DNA of 64,000 nucleotides, taken from NCBI RefSeq assembly GCF_900103175.1, contig NZ_FNLF01000002.1, forward strand, positions 3,734,136 to 3,798,135, in the 5' to 3' direction. Shown one piece after another: positions 53,598-64,000 of this stretch. Made by a program: the position numbers and the translations under genes. A model generated the notes under the pieces. The model ran no database searches. It was not told where the DNA came from and was given only the letters and a program-made list of their open reading frames with translations. The number at the start of each line of letters is the position of its first letter. Positions within the stretch are counted from its first letter, which is position 1. The DNA is from Tsukamurella pulmonis. GTDB lineage: Bacteria > Actinomycetota > Actinomycetes > Mycobacteriales > Mycobacteriaceae.

Positions 53598-55400
53598 ATG
53601 GCGAATCTTCTCGGCGCGGATGCGCTGCACCTCGAGTACCCGACCAAGATGGTCTTCGATTCGGTCTCCCTCGGCGTCAACGAGGGCGACCGGATCGGCA
53701 TCGTCGGCCGCAACGGCGACGGCAAGTCCAGCCTGCTCGGCATGCTCGCCGGAACCCGCGAGCCCGACTCCGCCCGCGTCACCCGGCGGGGCGGGGTCCG
53801 CGTGGGCGTGCTCACCCAGACCGACCTCTTCGACGACGAGGACACCGTCGGCCACGCGGTGGTCGGCGACACCCCCGAGCACGTCTGGGCGGGCGACCCG
53901 AAGGTGCGCGACATCCTCGCCGGCCTGCTCACCGACCTGCCGTGGGACGCCCGGCTCGGCGAGCTCTCCGGAGGGCAGCGCCGCCGCGTGCAGCTCGCGC
54001 AGCTCCTCGCGGGCGAGCACGACGTGCTGATCCTCGACGAGCCGACGAACCACCTGGACGTCGAGGCCATCGAGTGGCTCGCCGGCCACCTCAAGACCCG
54101 GTGGCCCGCGAACCAGGGCGGCCTGCTCATGGTGACCCACGACCGGTGGATCCTCGACGAGGTCTGCACCGCGACGTGGGAGGTGCACGACCGCATCGTC
54201 GAGCCCTTCGAGGGCGGCTACGCCGCGTACATCCTGCAGCGCGTGGAGCGCGACCGGCAGGCCGCGTCGATCGAGCAGAAGCGTCAGAACCTCGCCCGCA
54301 AGGAGCTGGCCTGGCTGCGCCGCGGCGCCCCCGCCCGCACGAGCAAGCCCAAGTTCCGGATCGACGCGGCGAACGCCCTCATCTCCGACGTCCCCGAGAT
54401 CCGCGACAAGACCGAGCTCCAATCGCTGGCAGTCTCGCGGCTCGGCAAGGACGTCGTGGACATCCTCGACGTGGGCGTGGCCTACGGCGACAAGCAGGTG
54501 CTCTCCGACATCGAGTGGCGGATCGCGCCGGGCGAGCGCACCGGCATCCTGGGCGTCAACGGCGCGGGCAAGTCGACGCTGCTCGGCCTGATCGACGGTG
54601 CCGTCCAGCCCACCACCGGCACCGTCAAGCGCGGCAAGACCGTCAAGGTGCAGACCCTGACGCAGCGGCTCGACGAGCTCGAACAGCACTGGGACGATCC
54701 CGTCCGGGTGGTGCTCGCGAACCTCGCCACGAGCTTCACCGTGGGCAGCGGGTCCAAGGCGCAGGAGCTCACCCCGTCGCAGCTGCTGGAGCGGCTGGGC
54801 TTCGCCTCCGCGCAGCTCTCGACCCCGGTCAAGGACCTCTCCGGCGGGCAGAAGCGGCGGCTGCAGCTGCTGCTCATCCTGCTGGACTCGCCGAACGTGC
54901 TCATCCTCGACGAGCCGACCAACGACCTCGACACCGACATGCTGGCCGCGATGGAGGACCTCCTCGACTCGTGGCCGGGCACGCTCATCGTGGTCTCGCA
55001 CGACCGCTACTTCCTCGAGCGGGTGACCGATCAGCAGTACGGCATCCTCGAGCGGCGGCTGCGGCACCTGCCCGGCGGCGTCGACGAGTACCTCGCCCTG
55101 CGGCGCGCCCAGCACGGTGCGAGTACCGCCGCGGCACCCGCGACGAGCACGAGCGCGCCGTCCGAATCCGGGCTCAGCGGTGCGGAACTGCGCGCGGCGC
55201 AGAAGGAGGTCTCCGCGGTCGAGCGGCGGATGGCCAAGCTCACCGATCAGGTCGAGAAGGCGAAACTCGCGCTGGCCGACCACGATCAGGGCGACTACGC
55301 GGGCCTCGCGGACGAGATGAAGAAGATCTCCGCGCTCGAGGACGAGCTGGCCGAGCAGGAGCTGCGCTGGCTCGAGCTGTCCGAGGCGCTCGAGGGCTGA
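53598..55400 (+). CDS. ABC-F ATPase, Uup-like
   Basis: This is a 600-residue soluble tandem ATPase acting on ribosomes or DNA. Domain 1: Walker A GRNGDGKSS, signature LSGGQRRRVQLAQLL, Walker B VLILDEPTNHLD. Domain 2: GVNGAGKST, LSGGQKRRLQLLLIL, VLILDEPTNDLD. The linker with EQKRQNLARKELAWLRRGAPAR and a C-terminal coiled coil (about 525-598) match Uup rather than EttA. No membrane segment. TAACCT lies 9 bases before the ATG. It abuts the convergent glpK stop with no spacer. Confidence 0.94.
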   Translation: MANLLGADALHLEYPTKMVFDSVSLGVNEGDRIGIVGRNGDGKSSLLGMLAGTREPDSARVTRRGGVRVGVLTQTDLFDDEDTVGHAVVGDTPEHVWAGDPKVRDILAGLLTDLPWDARLGELSGGQRRRVQLAQLLAGEHDVLILDEPTNHLDVEAIEWLAGHLKTRWPANQGGLLMVTHDRWILDEVCTATWEVHDRIVEPFEGGYAAYILQRVERDRQAASIEQKRQNLARKELAWLRRGAPARTSKPKFRIDAANALISDVPEIRDKTELQSLAVSRLGKDVVDILDVGVAYGDKQVLSDIEWRIAPGERTGILGVNGAGKSTLLGLIDGAVQPTTGTVKRGKTVKVQTLTQRLDELEQHWDDPVRVVLANLATSFTVGSGSKAQELTPSQLLERLGFASAQLSTPVKDLSGGQKRRLQLLLILLDSPNVLILDEPTNDLDTDMLAAMEDLLDSWPGTLIVVSHDRYFLERVTDQQYGILERRLRHLPGGVDEYLALRRAQHGASTAAAPATSTSAPSESGLSGAELRAAQKEVSAVERRMAKLTDQVEKAKLALADHDQGDYAGLADEMKKISALEDELAEQELRWLELSEALEG

Positions 55401-56921
55401 TCACAGCACGTCATCGTCGACCCAGTCCAGGGTGCGCTTGACCGCCTTCTTCCAGTTCCGGTAGAGGCGTTCGCGTTCGGCGTCGTCGGTCTCCGGAGTC
55501 CAGCGCCGGTCCTCGGCCCAGTTGTCGACGACGTCCTGCTCCCCCGCCCAGTAGCCGACGGCGATGCCGGCCGCGTACGCCGCACCCAATGCGGTGGTCT
55601 CGGCGACCTGCGGGCGCACCACGGGGACGCCGAGCTGATCCGCCTGGAACTGCATGAGCAAGGCGTTCGCGGTCATGCCGCCGTCGACCTTCAGCTCGGT
55701 CAGGTCCGTGCCGGCGTCGGCGTTCATCGCCTCCACCACGTCCCGGGTCTGATACGCCACCGATTCCAGCACCGCGCGACACAGGTGCTCCTTGCGCACG
55801 AACCGGGTGAGCCCGACGATCGCGCCGCGCGCGTCGGAGCGCCAGTACGGGGCGAACAGGCCGGAGAAGGCGGGCACGATGTACGCGCCGCCGTTGTGCT
55901 CGGCCCGCGCGGCCGCCTCCTCGATCTGCGAGGCGTCGGTGATCATCTCTAGGTTGTCGCGGATCCACTGCACCAGTGAGCCGGTCACGGCGATGGAGCC
56001 CTCCAGCGCGTACCGGGCGGGGGCGTCGCCGATCTTGTAGCAGACGGTGGTGAGCAGCCCGTTCGTGCTGTGCACCGGGGTGGTGCCGGTGTTGAGCAGC
56101 AAGAAGCTACCGGTGCCGTAGGTGTTCTTGGCCGTGCCCTCCTCGAAACAGGCCTGGCCGAACGTGGCCGCCTGCTGATCGCCGAGAATCCCGGCGATCG
56201 GGACGCCCGCGAGCATGCCGTGGGCCCGGACATGGCCGTACACCTCCGACGAGGAACGGATCTCCGGCAACATCGACATCGGGATCCCCATCGCCGCGCA
56301 GATGTCGGGATTCCATTCCAGGCTCTCGAGGTTCATCAGCATGGTGCGCGAGGCGTTGGTGACGTCGGTGGCGTGCACGCCGCCGTCCACGCCTCCCGTC
56401 ATGTTCCACAGCAGCCAGCTGTCGGTGGTGCCCATCAGCAGATCGCCGGCCTCCGCACGGGCGCGAGCGCCCTCGACGTTCTCCAGGATCCAGGTCACTT
56501 TGGGCCCGGTGAAGTAGGGGGCGAGCGGCAGGCCGACCGTCGCCTTGAACCGGTCCGGGCCCTCGTCGCCGCCGAGCCGGTCCACGATCTCCTTGGTGCG
56601 GGTGTCCTGCCAGACGATCGCGTTGTAGACCGGCTCGCCCGTGCGGCGGTCCCACACCACGACCGTCTCGCGCTGGTTGGTGATGCCGACGGCGGCGATC
56701 TGGTGCACCGAGACGTCGCCCGACGACATGGCCGCGGCGACGACCGCGCGGGCGTTGTCCCAGATCTCCATCGGATCGTGCTCGACCCATCCCGCGCGCG
56801 GGAAAATCTGCTCGTGCTCCATCTGGCCGGTCGAGACGATCCGGCCGGCGTGGTCGAAGACGATCGCCCGGCTGCTGGTGGTCCCCTGGTCGATCGCCAT
56901 CACGTAGGTGGTCTCGCTCAT
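55401..56921 (-). CDS. glpK: Glycerol kinase
   Basis: This enzyme phosphorylates glycerol to sn-glycerol-3-phosphate. The 506 residues have the FGGY fold: [15 protein letters not shown] (about 9-23), [15 protein letters not shown], and the C-terminal [16 protein letters not shown]. Full length. GAGAGGA lies upstream of the ATG. It is downstream of glpF on the same strand (89 bp apart), the usual glycerol-uptake operon. No glpR or glpD is in the window. Confidence 0.97.
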   Translation of the reverse strand: MSETTYVMAIDQGTTSSRAIVFDHAGRIVSTGQMEHEQIFPRAGWVEHDPMEIWDNARAVVAAAMSSGDVSVHQIAAVGITNQRETVVVWDRRTGEPVYNAIVWQDTRTKEIVDRLGGDEGPDRFKATVGLPLAPYFTGPKVTWILENVEGARARAEAGDLLMGTTDSWLLWNMTGGVDGGVHATDVTNASRTMLMNLESLEWNPDICAAMGIPMSMLPEIRSSSEVYGHVRAHGMLAGVPIAGILGDQQAATFGQACFEEGTAKNTYGTGSFLLLNTGTTPVHSTNGLLTTVCYKIGDAPARYALEGSIAVTGSLVQWIRDNLEMITDASQIEEAAARAEHNGGAYIVPAFSGLFAPYWRSDARGAIVGLTRFVRKEHLCRAVLESVAYQTRDVVEAMNADAGTDLTELKVDGGMTANALLMQFQADQLGVPVVRPQVAETTALGAAYAAGIAVGYWAGEQDVVDNWAEDRRWTPETDDAERERLYRNWKKAVKRTLDWVDDDVL

Positions 56922-57010
56922 CGATGCATCCTCTCGTACGGATCCGGCGGGTTCTGCGGTGACGCCGGGAGTCGTTGGTGGCCGCGCTGTTCCGGCGCGG
57001 ACCGTCGGAT

Positions 57011-57778
57011 TCAGCCCACGTACAGGCCCGCCGTCAGACCGGCCAGCACGGCACCGAGCAACGGGCCGACGACCGGGACCCAGGCGTAGGACCAGTCGCT
57101 GCCGCCCTTGCCCTTGATCGGCAGCACGGCGTGCGCGATCCGCGGGCCCAGGTCGCGGGCCGGGTTGATGGCGTACCCGGTGGGGCCGCCGAGGGAGATG
57201 CCGATGGCGACGACGATGAGCGCGGTCGCCAGCGGGCCGAGTCCCGACGGGGTCTTGCCGATCACCAGCACCGCGAAGACGAGGACGAAGGTCGCGATGA
57301 CCTCCGTCAGGACGTTGAGCGGGTAGGAGCGCAGCGCGGGCCCCGTGGAGAAGACCCCCAGCTTGTCGGCGGCCGGACCCGGCTCGTCGAAGTGCTGCCG
57401 ATAGGCGAGCCAGGCGGCGACGGCGCCGAGGAACGCGCCGAGCAGCTGCGCCGCGAAGTACACGAGGGTGGTGGCGAGCGTGACCGGGACGCCGGGCGCG
57501 TACTCGTCACCGCCGCTGGTCAGGATGCCGACGGTGACGGCGGGGTTGAGATGCGCGCCGGAACGGTAGGCCACGTAGACGCCGGCGAAGACGCCCAGGC
57601 CCCAGCCGAAGCCGACCATCAGGAAGTTCGCGTTGCCGCCCTTGGTCTTCGGCAGAGCGGCGTTGGCCACCACTCCGCAGCCGAGCAGCAGCAGGATGGC
57701 CGTGCCGAGCACCTCGGATGTGAACACCGCCGGCAAGGTGGGCGCGGCCGGCGCGGCGAGGAGGGTGGTGCCGGTCAT
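57011..57778 (-). CDS. glpF: Glycerol facilitator (aquaglyceroporin)
   Basis: This is a 255-residue channel of the MIP family with six helices and two half-helices carrying NPA motifs: HLNPAVTV (Asn78) and [14 protein letters not shown] (Asn205, with Arg208). The Asp after the second NPA favours glycerol over water. Start at the ATG giving [10 protein letters not shown]; the open frame farther upstream has no support. Upstream lies a 15-bp-stem hairpin and then the end of copA. Downstream is glpK. Confidence 0.95.
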   Translation of the reverse strand: MTGTTLLAAPAAPTLPAVFTSEVLGTAILLLLGCGVVANAALPKTKGGNANFLMVGFGWGLGVFAGVYVAYRSGAHLNPAVTVGILTSGGDEYAPGVPVTLATTLVYFAAQLLGAFLGAVAAWLAYRQHFDEPGPAADKLGVFSTGPALRSYPLNVLTEVIATFVLVFAVLVIGKTPSGLGPLATALIVVAIGISLGGPTGYAINPARDLGPRIAHAVLPIKGKGGSDWSYAWVPVVGPLLGAVLAGLTAGLYVG

Positions 57779-57826
57779 CGCATCGTCCGCCCCGGCCGCG
57801 GGCCACGCGGTACACGGCGTGGACAG

Positions 57827-57867
57827 CACGACACCCCGGTGCCGTCGCCGGTCACCGGGGTGTCGTG
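57827..57867. terminator. 15-bp-stem hairpin between copA and glpF
   Basis: CACGACACCCCGGTG / CACCGGGGTGTCGTG, 11-base loop, about 165 bp after the copA stop and 50 bp before the glpF start on the minus strand. It could end copA read-through or act as a glpF leader structure. Confidence 0.7.
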
Positions 57868-58029
57868 CCCGCCGAGGTGCGCGCGGGTTGCGCCGTGGGT
57901 CCGCTGGTTCCGTTCCGTCATCGTGTCCCGCTCCGTCGAAGTTGCGATCGCGTCCAGCGTGCCAGTGGTGCGGCTTTCGCACCGGCTGTTGCGGGATCCC
58001 GTTCCGCCCCTTCGACGGGCGGGTGCGGT

Positions 58030-60495
58030 TCAGGCGTGGTGCGTCGCGTACTTCGCCGGGTCCGCGTCGAACTTCGGGGCGCAGGACGGGCAGCAGAAGA
58101 AGTACCGCTCACCGTCGTAGTCCCGGTACAGTCCGGCGGCCTCCGCGGTGGACTTCACGACGGGGTTGCCCACCATCACCGGGCAGGTGGTCTTCTCGTC
58201 CGCGGGGGCCGGGACCGGTGCCGACTCGGCGGGCGACTTCGCCGCGACGCCGCGGAAGCCGCGCAGGCGCAGGCTGTTCCCGACGACGAAGACGCTGGAG
58301 AAGGCCATCGCCGCGCCCGCGAGCATCGGATTGAGCATGCCGAGGGCGGCCACCGGAATGGCGGCGACGTTGTACGCGAACGCCCAGAACAGGTTCGTCT
58401 TGATCGTGCGCAGCGTGCTGCGCGAGAGGCGGATCGCGTCCACGGCGGCCCGCAGATCGCCGCGGACGAGCGTGATGTCCGCGGCCTCGATCGCGACGTC
58501 GGTACCGGTGCCCATCGCCAGGCCCAGGTCGGCCGCGGCGAGCGCGGGGGCGTCGTTGACCCCGTCGCCGACCATCGCCACCACGCGCCCCTCGCCCTGC
58601 AGGTGGGTCACCACGGCCACCTTGTCCTGCGGCAGGACCTCCGCGATCACCTCGTCGATGCCCACCTGCGCGGCGATGTGCCGGGCGGCGGCCTCGTTGT
58701 CGCCGGTGAGCAGCACCGGGGTCAGGCCCAGGGCCCGCAGCTCGCGGATCGCCTCGGCGCTGGTCGGCTTCACGGTGTCGCCGACCACGAGGACACCCCG
58801 CGCCGCACCGTCCCAGCCGACGGCCACGACCGTCGCGCCCTGCGCCTCGGCGTCCGCCTTGGTCTTGGCGAGCCCGGCGGACAGGTGCAGCGCCCAGTCG
58901 GCGAGCAGCGACTCGCGGCCGACGATCACGCCGTGCCCGTCGACGACGCCCTGCACGCCCTGCCCCTCGATGTTCGCGAATCCCTCGACGGGCGAGAGCG
59001 TTCCGAACTTCTCGGCGGCGCCCTTGGCGATGGCCTGCGCGATCGGGTGCTCGGAGGCGTCCTCCAGTGCGCCGGCGTAGCGCAGCACGTCGGTCGGGTC
59101 CACGCCCTCCTCGGCGATCACGTCGACCAGGGTCATCCGGCCGGTGGTGACGGTGCCGGTCTTGTCGAGCACGACGGTGTCGACGCGGCGGGTCGACTCC
59201 AGCACTTCGGGGCCCTTGATGAGGACGCCGAGCTGCGCGCCCCGGCCGGTGCCCACCAGCAGTGCCGTCGGCGTGGCCAGCCCCAGCGCGCACGGGCAGG
59301 CGATGACGAGGACCGCGACCGCGGCGGTGAACGCCGCCGAGACGGGGAATCCCGCGCCGAGCCAGCCGCCGAGGGCGATCGCGGCGATCGCGATGACGAT
59401 CGGGACGAAGACCCCGGAGATCCGGTCGGCGAGGCGCTGCACCTCGGCCTTGCCGGTCTGCGCCTCCTCCACCAGGCGGGCCATCTGCGCGAGCTGGGTG
59501 TCGGAGCCGACGCGGGTGGCCCGCACCACGAGCCGGCCGCCGGCGTTGACCGTCGCGCCGGTGACGGCATCACCGGGGCCGACCTCGACGGGCACCGACT
59601 CGCCCGTGAGCATCGACGCGTCGACGGCGGACGTGCCGGAGACGACGACGCCGTCGGTGGCGATCTTCTCCCCCGGGCGCACGACGAACTCATCACCGGC
59701 ACGCAGCTCGTCGATGCCGATCTTGACCTCGGCACCGTCGCGCAGGACCGAGACCTCCTTGGCGCCGAGCTCGAGCAGCGCCCGCAGCGCCGCCCCGGCC
59801 TGCCGCTTGGAGCGCTTCTCGAAGTAGCGGCCGGCGAGGATGAACATCGTGACGCCCGCGGCCACCTCGAGGTAGATGTTGGCGGCACCGTCGGACGGGG
59901 CGAGCGTGAGGGTGAACGGGTGTTTCATCCCCGGCTCCCCCGCCGTCCCGAAGAACAGGGCGTACAGCGACCACAGGAACGCCGAGAGCGTGCCCATCGA
60001 GATGAGCGTGTCCATCGTGGCCGTGCCGTGCTTGAGGTTGGCCCACGCGGCCTTGTGGAACGGCCATGCGCCCCAGAGGATCACGGGCGAGGCCAGTGCG
60101 AGCGACGCCCACTGCCAGTAGGTGAACTGGAGCGCCGGGATCATCGCCATCGCGATGACGGGCACGCCGAGCACCGCCGCGCCGATCAATCGCGTTCGGA
60201 GCGAGGCGAGTTCGGCATCGGCGGGACTCGCGTCCTCACCGTCCGCGCCGGACTGCGCCGCACCCGCGAGGGTGGCGGTGTAGCCGGTGCCGACGACCTC
60301 GTCGATGATCCGCTGCGGGTCGATACCCTCGGGGGCGGTGACCTTCGCCTTCTCGGTGGCGTAGTTGACCGTCGCGCTCACGCCGTCGATCTTGTTGAGG
60401 CGCCGCTCGATCCGGTTCGCGCACGAGGCGCAGGTCATGCCACCGATCTCCAGTTCGATGCTCGCGTCGCCGGTGCCGCTGCCGGGTGTGCTCAT
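58030..60495 (-). CDS. copA: Copper-exporting P1B-type ATPase with C-terminal YHS domain
   Basis: This pump exports Cu(I). The 821 residues: N-terminal HMA domain with GMTCASC (Cys22, Cys25), eight membrane helices, TGES phosphatase motif, the metal gate [12 protein letters not shown], phosphorylation site DKTGT, HP locus EHPIAQAI and [10 protein letters not shown]. After a short Pro/Ala linker a YHS/TRASH domain follows ([14 protein letters not shown] to [19 protein letters not shown]), an unusual C-terminal metal-binding addition. GGAGGAA is upstream of the ATG. Co-transcribed with the secreted protein upstream under the CsoR-like operator. Confidence 0.96.
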   Translation of the reverse strand: MSTPGSGTGDASIELEIGGMTCASCANRIERRLNKIDGVSATVNYATEKAKVTAPEGIDPQRIIDEVVGTGYTATLAGAAQSGADGEDASPADAELASLRTRLIGAAVLGVPVIAMAMIPALQFTYWQWASLALASPVILWGAWPFHKAAWANLKHGTATMDTLISMGTLSAFLWSLYALFFGTAGEPGMKHPFTLTLAPSDGAANIYLEVAAGVTMFILAGRYFEKRSKRQAGAALRALLELGAKEVSVLRDGAEVKIGIDELRAGDEFVVRPGEKIATDGVVVSGTSAVDASMLTGESVPVEVGPGDAVTGATVNAGGRLVVRATRVGSDTQLAQMARLVEEAQTGKAEVQRLADRISGVFVPIVIAIAAIALGGWLGAGFPVSAAFTAAVAVLVIACPCALGLATPTALLVGTGRGAQLGVLIKGPEVLESTRRVDTVVLDKTGTVTTGRMTLVDVIAEEGVDPTDVLRYAGALEDASEHPIAQAIAKGAAEKFGTLSPVEGFANIEGQGVQGVVDGHGVIVGRESLLADWALHLSAGLAKTKADAEAQGATVVAVGWDGAARGVLVVGDTVKPTSAEAIRELRALGLTPVLLTGDNEAAARHIAAQVGIDEVIAEVLPQDKVAVVTHLQGEGRVVAMVGDGVNDAPALAAADLGLAMGTGTDVAIEAADITLVRGDLRAAVDAIRLSRSTLRTIKTNLFWAFAYNVAAIPVAALGMLNPMLAGAAMAFSSVFVVGNSLRLRGFRGVAAKSPAESAPVPAPADEKTTCPVMVGNPVVKSTAEAAGLYRDYDGERYFFCCPSCAPKFDADPAKYATHHA

Positions 60496-60522
60496 GGTCG
60501 TGTTCCTCCTCGTCCGTGGATG

Positions 60523-61500
60523 TCAGTGGCCGCCGTGGCCGTCGGCCGGCGGGGTGGCGGCGGGTGCCGCGGGCTGCGTCCCGGTGGGCGCGCCCGCGTC
60601 GACGACGAAGCTCGCGGTGCGCACCACCCCGTCGACCTGGAAGTCCAGGTAGAGCAGGTAGCGCCCCGTCGTGGGCGCCTGCGCCTGGAAGGCGATGGCG
60701 GGCCCGCCGGTGTCCCCGGGCTTCGGCTCGGCGCCTTCGGGGTGCACGTGCAGGAAGGCGAGGTCGCCCTGGCGCAGCGCGACCAGGTGGCCGAAGGCCC
60801 CCAGGTAGGGCTGCAGCGCGGTGACGGGCGCGCCGTCGCGGGTGACGCGCAGCGTGACGGGGCTCGACGCGCCGGCGACGAGATCGCCCTCCAGTGCGAC
60901 GGTGAAGCCGTCGACCTGGGAGGTGCGCGTGGGGGCGGGGTCGACCGGGGCGTAGTCGCCCGCTACCTCGACGGTGCGCGCGAGGGTGACCGGCGAGCCG
61001 GTGGCCGGGGCGAAGTCGGCGTAGAGGCGGTAGGTGCCGCCCTGCGCCCAGCTCCACGGCACCGACCAGGTGCCGGTGGCGCGGTCGAGCACGGGGTGCA
61101 CGTGCCGGAACAGCGTGCCGTCCGAGCGGACCGCGATGAGGTGCAGATCCTTCTCGTGCGTGGTGGTGTACGCGGTGACCGGGGCACCCGCGGCGTCCTC
61201 GATCCGGAACGAGAGGACCCCGGCCTCGCCCGCGACGCGCGGGGCGCTCACGGGGGCGAAGGCGAGGCCGTCGGCGCTGAGCGCCACGCCGTTCGGAGCG
61301 GCCTGCGCAGCGGGGGCCGCGGACGTCGCGTGGTCGCCGTGCCCCTCGCCGGCCTGCGCGTTCCAGGCGGCGACAGTGCTCTCGGGCACGACCGCGCCCG
61401 CGATGCCGTAGGCACCGCCGAAAGCCAGCACGAGACCGGCGCCGTAGACCGCCAGCTTGGCGGCCGGGTTCATCGAGAGCCGCTTGGTCCGGCCGTCCAT
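60523..61500 (-). CDS. Exported His-rich protein of the copper operon
   Basis: This is a 325-residue protein with an N-terminal signal or anchor helix (about 12-35, AAKLAVYGAGLVLAFGGAYGIAGAV), a His/Asp patch (GEGHGDHAT), two beta-rich repeats (DLHLIAVRSDGTLFRHVHPVL and GHLVALRQGDLAFLHVHPEG) and a C-terminal DGHGGH. The repeated HVHP motifs are good copper ligands, so an extracellular copper-binding role is inferred. GAGGAGGAACC precedes the ATG. First gene before copA; 27 bp apart. Confidence 0.85.
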   Translation of the reverse strand: MDGRTKRLSMNPAAKLAVYGAGLVLAFGGAYGIAGAVVPESTVAAWNAQAGEGHGDHATSAAPAAQAAPNGVALSADGLAFAPVSAPRVAGEAGVLSFRIEDAAGAPVTAYTTTHEKDLHLIAVRSDGTLFRHVHPVLDRATGTWSVPWSWAQGGTYRLYADFAPATGSPVTLARTVEVAGDYAPVDPAPTRTSQVDGFTVALEGDLVAGASSPVTLRVTRDGAPVTALQPYLGAFGHLVALRQGDLAFLHVHPEGAEPKPGDTGGPAIAFQAQAPTTGRYLLYLDFQVDGVVRTASFVVDAGAPTGTQPAAPAATPPADGHGGH

Positions 61501-61520
61501 GGTTCCTCCTCGGTTCACGG

Positions 61521-61538
61521 GGTACCCCTCACGGGTAT
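61521..61538. promoter_or_regulatory. Second CsoR-like half-box
   Basis: GGTACCCCTCACGGGTAT resembles the main box with a degenerate centre and lies in the leader between promoter and start codon. Confidence 0.45.
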
Positions 61539-61547
61539 CTGGTTCCG

Positions 61548-61576
61548 AATGTATACCCCTAGGGGGTATCGCACAA
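61548..61576 (-). promoter_or_regulatory. Copper-operon promoter with CsoR-like operator
   Basis: Minus-strand TTGTGC (61571-61576), 17-bp spacer, TACATT (61548-61553). The spacer is filled by GATACCCCCTAGGGGTA, the GC-tract palindrome of CsoR/RicR sites, so copper would release repression here. Confidence 0.8.
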
Positions 61577-61645
61577 GGGTGCGGAAACGCCCGTGAAGAC
61601 GGGTGGGTCGCCGGACTGGGGCCGCGGGCGAGGAGCGAGCGGCCG

Positions 61646-62560
61646 CTACGGCACGACGGTGGCGCCGGGCACCGGACCGGAGGCGACGCGCACCGTCCGG
61701 CAGACGCCCGCGCCGGCGAGCTCGGTACCGACGTCGACGGCGTCGTCGGCGCCCGCGCAGAGGAAGGCGCAGGTGGGACCGCTGCCGGAGACGATGCCCG
61801 CGAGCGCGCCCGCCTCCATGCCGGCGCGCAGTGTGCGGCGCAGTCCGGGCTGCAGCGAGAGGGCGGCGGCCTGCAGGTCGTTCGCCAGCAGGGGCGCCAG
61901 GCGGTGCGGATCGCCCGAGGCTACTGCGGAGAGGAGTTCGTCGGGGCTGCCGGCGCGCGGCGGATCGCCGGCCTCGCGCAGCCGATCCAGCTCCCGGTAC
62001 ACCGCGGGGGTACTCAGGCCCTCGCGCGCGAGGGCCAGGGTCCAGTGGAACTCGCCACGCGCCAGGGCGGGGATCAGCCGCTCGCCGCGGCCGGTGCCGA
62101 GCGCGGTGTGCCCGTGCAGCGAGAAGGGGACGTCGGAGCCGAGCGTCGCGGCCACCTCGTCGAGCTCGTCGCGGCCGATGTCGAGGCCCCACAGGGTGGC
62201 GGCGCCGAGCAGCGCCGCGGCGGCGTCCGCGGAGCCGCCCGCCATGCCGCCCGCGACGGGGATGCCCTTGACGATGTCGATGCGCATGTTCGGGTCGCGC
62301 CCGTACCGCTCGGCGAGGGCGACGACGGCGCGTGCGGCGAGGTTGGTGGGGTCCGTCGGCACGTCGCGCACGCCGTCGCCGGTCACGTGCAGGCTCAGCT
62401 CGTCGGCCGGGGTGAGGGTCACGTCGTCGTGCAGCGACAGCGCCTGGAAGACGGTGACCAGCTCGTGGAAGCCGTCGGGCCGCACGTCGCCCACCCCGAG
62501 GTGGAGGTTCACCTTGGCGGGCGCCCGCACGGTCAGGGGTGTCGGTACCACGGAAAGCAC
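61646..62560 (-). CDS. ispE: 4-diphosphocytidyl-2-C-methyl-D-erythritol kinase
   Basis: This is the fourth-step kinase of the MEP isoprenoid pathway, using ATP. The 304 residues have the GHMP fold: [14 protein letters not shown] at the start, the ATP loop [19 protein letters not shown] (about 105-123) and [10 protein letters not shown] near the C-terminus. GTG is 7 bases after TAGTCT, which overlaps the rsmA stop codon, so both coupling and a separate leaderless message are possible. The open frame upstream is antisense-free but starts inside rsmA. Third gene of rpfB-rsmA-ispE. Confidence 0.95.
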   Translation of the reverse strand: MLSVVPTPLTVRAPAKVNLHLGVGDVRPDGFHELVTVFQALSLHDDVTLTPADELSLHVTGDGVRDVPTDPTNLAARAVVALAERYGRDPNMRIDIVKGIPVAGGMAGGSADAAAALLGAATLWGLDIGRDELDEVAATLGSDVPFSLHGHTALGTGRGERLIPALARGEFHWTLALAREGLSTPAVYRELDRLREAGDPPRAGSPDELLSAVASGDPHRLAPLLANDLQAAALSLQPGLRRTLRAGMEAGALAGIVSGSGPTCAFLCAGADDAVDVGTELAGAGVCRTVRVASGPVPGATVVP

Positions 62561-62567
62561 GCGGTCC

Positions 62568-62573
62568 AGACTA
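62568..62573 (-). promoter_or_regulatory. -10-like element before ispE, overlapping the rsmA stop
   Basis: TAGTCT on the minus strand, 7 bases before GTG. Its TAG is the rsmA stop codon. Confidence 0.35.
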
Positions 62574-63461
62574 CGGGGCCGCGGCGGCGGGCCGGACGGA
62601 AGCGAGCGCGGCGAACTGCTCGACGGAGAGCTTCTCGCCCCGCTCCCGAGGGTCGATACCGGCGGCGACCAGCAGTTCCTCCGCGGCTGCGGGCGATCCC
62701 GCCCAGCCCGCCAGGGCGGCGCGCAGGGTCTTGCGGCGCTGCGCGAAGGCCGCGTCGACCGCCGCCCACAGCCGGGCGCGGTCCACGTCGGGACGCTCGC
62801 CCGGTCCGTGCAGGTCGATCCGGACCAGCCCGGATTCGACGTTGGGCTCGGGCCAGAAGACGGCGCGCCCGACGGTGCCGGCCTTGCGCACACGCCCGTA
62901 ATAGGCCGCCTTGACCGACGGGACGCCGTACACGCGCGAGCCGGGGGCGGCGGCGAGCCGGTCCGCCACCTCGAGCTGCACCATGACCAGGACCGTGCGC
63001 AGGGTGGGGACCTCGGCGAGCAGGTGCAGCAGCACCGGCACCGAGACGTTGTAGGGCAGGTTCGCGACGAGCACCGTCGGCGACGGGGTGCGGAGCTGCT
63101 CCCCCGAGACCTTGAGCGCGTCCTCGCCGATCACGGTGAGGTTCCCCGCCAGCTCGGGCGCCCGCTCTGCCACCGTCATCGGAAGCTGTTGTGCGAGCAC
63201 GGGATCGATCTCGACAGCGGTGACGGACGCGGCTGCGTCGAGCAGCGCGAGGGTGAGCGAGCCCAGCCCCGGGCCGACCTCGAGCGCAACGTCGTCGGGC
63301 CGCACGTCCGCGGCGGCGACGATCTTGCGGACCGTGTTCGGATCGTGCACGAAGTTCTGTCCCAGCGTCTTCGTGGGACGAACGGACAACTGCCCGGCCA
63401 GCGCGCGGATCTCCGCGGGGCCGAGCAGTCGTGCCTGATTCTTGAATTCGGCGCCGGTCAC
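62571..63461 (-). CDS. rsmA: 16S rRNA dimethyladenosine transferase (A1518/A1519)
   Basis: This enzyme dimethylates two adenines in helix 45 of 16S rRNA (also called KsgA). The 296 residues have SAM motif [15 protein letters not shown] (about 60-74), the acid of [10 protein letters not shown], the catalytic NLPYNVS and a C-terminal helical domain. The N-terminal [11 protein letters not shown] is diagnostic. TAGACT lies 8 bases before the GTG. It follows rpfB by 15 bp in the conserved order. Confidence 0.96.
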   Translation of the reverse strand: MTGAEFKNQARLLGPAEIRALAGQLSVRPTKTLGQNFVHDPNTVRKIVAAADVRPDDVALEVGPGLGSLTLALLDAAASVTAVEIDPVLAQQLPMTVAERAPELAGNLTVIGEDALKVSGEQLRTPSPTVLVANLPYNVSVPVLLHLLAEVPTLRTVLVMVQLEVADRLAAAPGSRVYGVPSVKAAYYGRVRKAGTVGRAVFWPEPNVESGLVRIDLHGPGERPDVDRARLWAAVDAAFAQRRKTLRAALAGWAGSPAAAEELLVAAGIDPRERGEKLSVEQFAALASVRPAAAAP

Positions 63462-63476
63462 AGCGCTCGAGTCTAC

Positions 63477-64000
<524 letters not shown>

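Noticed and set aside
57865-61596. A 1243-codon open frame on the plus strand
   Set aside because: It lies antisense to copA and the HVHP gene and its translation is Arg/Gly/Asp/His-rich low complexity, the usual shadow in high-GC genes. No start signal or known domain.
61585-61612. Short CCCGT-GAAG-ACGGG hairpin after ispE as a terminator
   Set aside because: The stem is only 5-6 bp and the trailing T-run is very short; too weak to call.

Overview
This is a chromosomal window from a high-GC actinobacterium of the Mycobacteriales. The evidence is the roughly 70 percent GC content, GTG/TTG starts, TANNNT promoters set 6-7 bases before start codons, WhiB and SigD/RsdA regulation, a His-tailed GroEL1, and a gene order that I recall from Mycobacterium tuberculosis (guaA-choD-guaB3-guaB2-DUF5319-rsdA-sigD-whiB3-groEL1-groES; tsaB-rimI-tsaD; rplM-rpsI-glmM; rpfB-rsmA-ispE). 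No mycolate or PE/PPE landmark fixes the genus. A Tsukamurella-like organism is my best guess, at low confidence.

Layout: 0-7.1 kb holds a CGNR zinc-finger regulator, a membrane Ser/Thr kinase, and an envelope-stress module made of a NarL-type response regulator, a lone PAS protein, a PspC-fused histidine kinase and a divergent PspC/LiaF-like membrane protein. 7.1-20.6 kb is the conserved purine and stress block: guaA, a GMC oxidoreductase, guaB3, guaB2, rsdA-sigD, whiB3 and groES-groEL1, with a CIRCE operator upstream of groES. 20.7-30.9 kb is accessory: DUF445 and DUF2339 membrane proteins, an XRE regulator, two MFS exporters each divergent from a MarR regulator, and a TetR-lipoprotein pair. 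30.9-33 kb is tsaB-rimI-tsaD. 33-37.8 kb is a second accessory patch (TetR, DUF2834, hydrolase, DUF222-HNH endonuclease, pterin dehydratase-glyoxalase fusion). It separates those genes from nnr-alr-hydrolase-tsaE (37.9-42 kb).

42-48.2 kb carries a hydrolase, a small operon encoding a putative type VII-secreted pair plus a 60-residue protein, a HAD phosphatase, glmM, rpsI and rplM. 48.5-57.8 kb holds two tandem DoxX-like paralogues with extracytoplasmic tails coupled to an F420-type oxidoreductase, a GerW-family protein, a 3-hydroxyisobutyryl-CoA hydrolase, an ABC-F ATPase and glpF-glpK. 58-61.5 kb is a copper module under a CsoR-like operator (a secreted protein followed by a CopA with a C-terminal YHS domain). 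61.6 kb to the end is ispE, rsmA and the 3' part of rpfB.

The core genes join GMP synthesis, t6A tRNA modification (tsaB, tsaD, tsaE), peptidoglycan precursor supply (alr, glmM), metabolite repair (nnr) and stress sigma control. The accessory genes are mostly membrane transport with local regulators, and several of these have readable palindromic operators. A notable cross-window feature is that about nineteen genes appear to start as leaderless mRNAs. I saw no tRNA, rRNA, CRISPR array, insertion sequence or phage gene.
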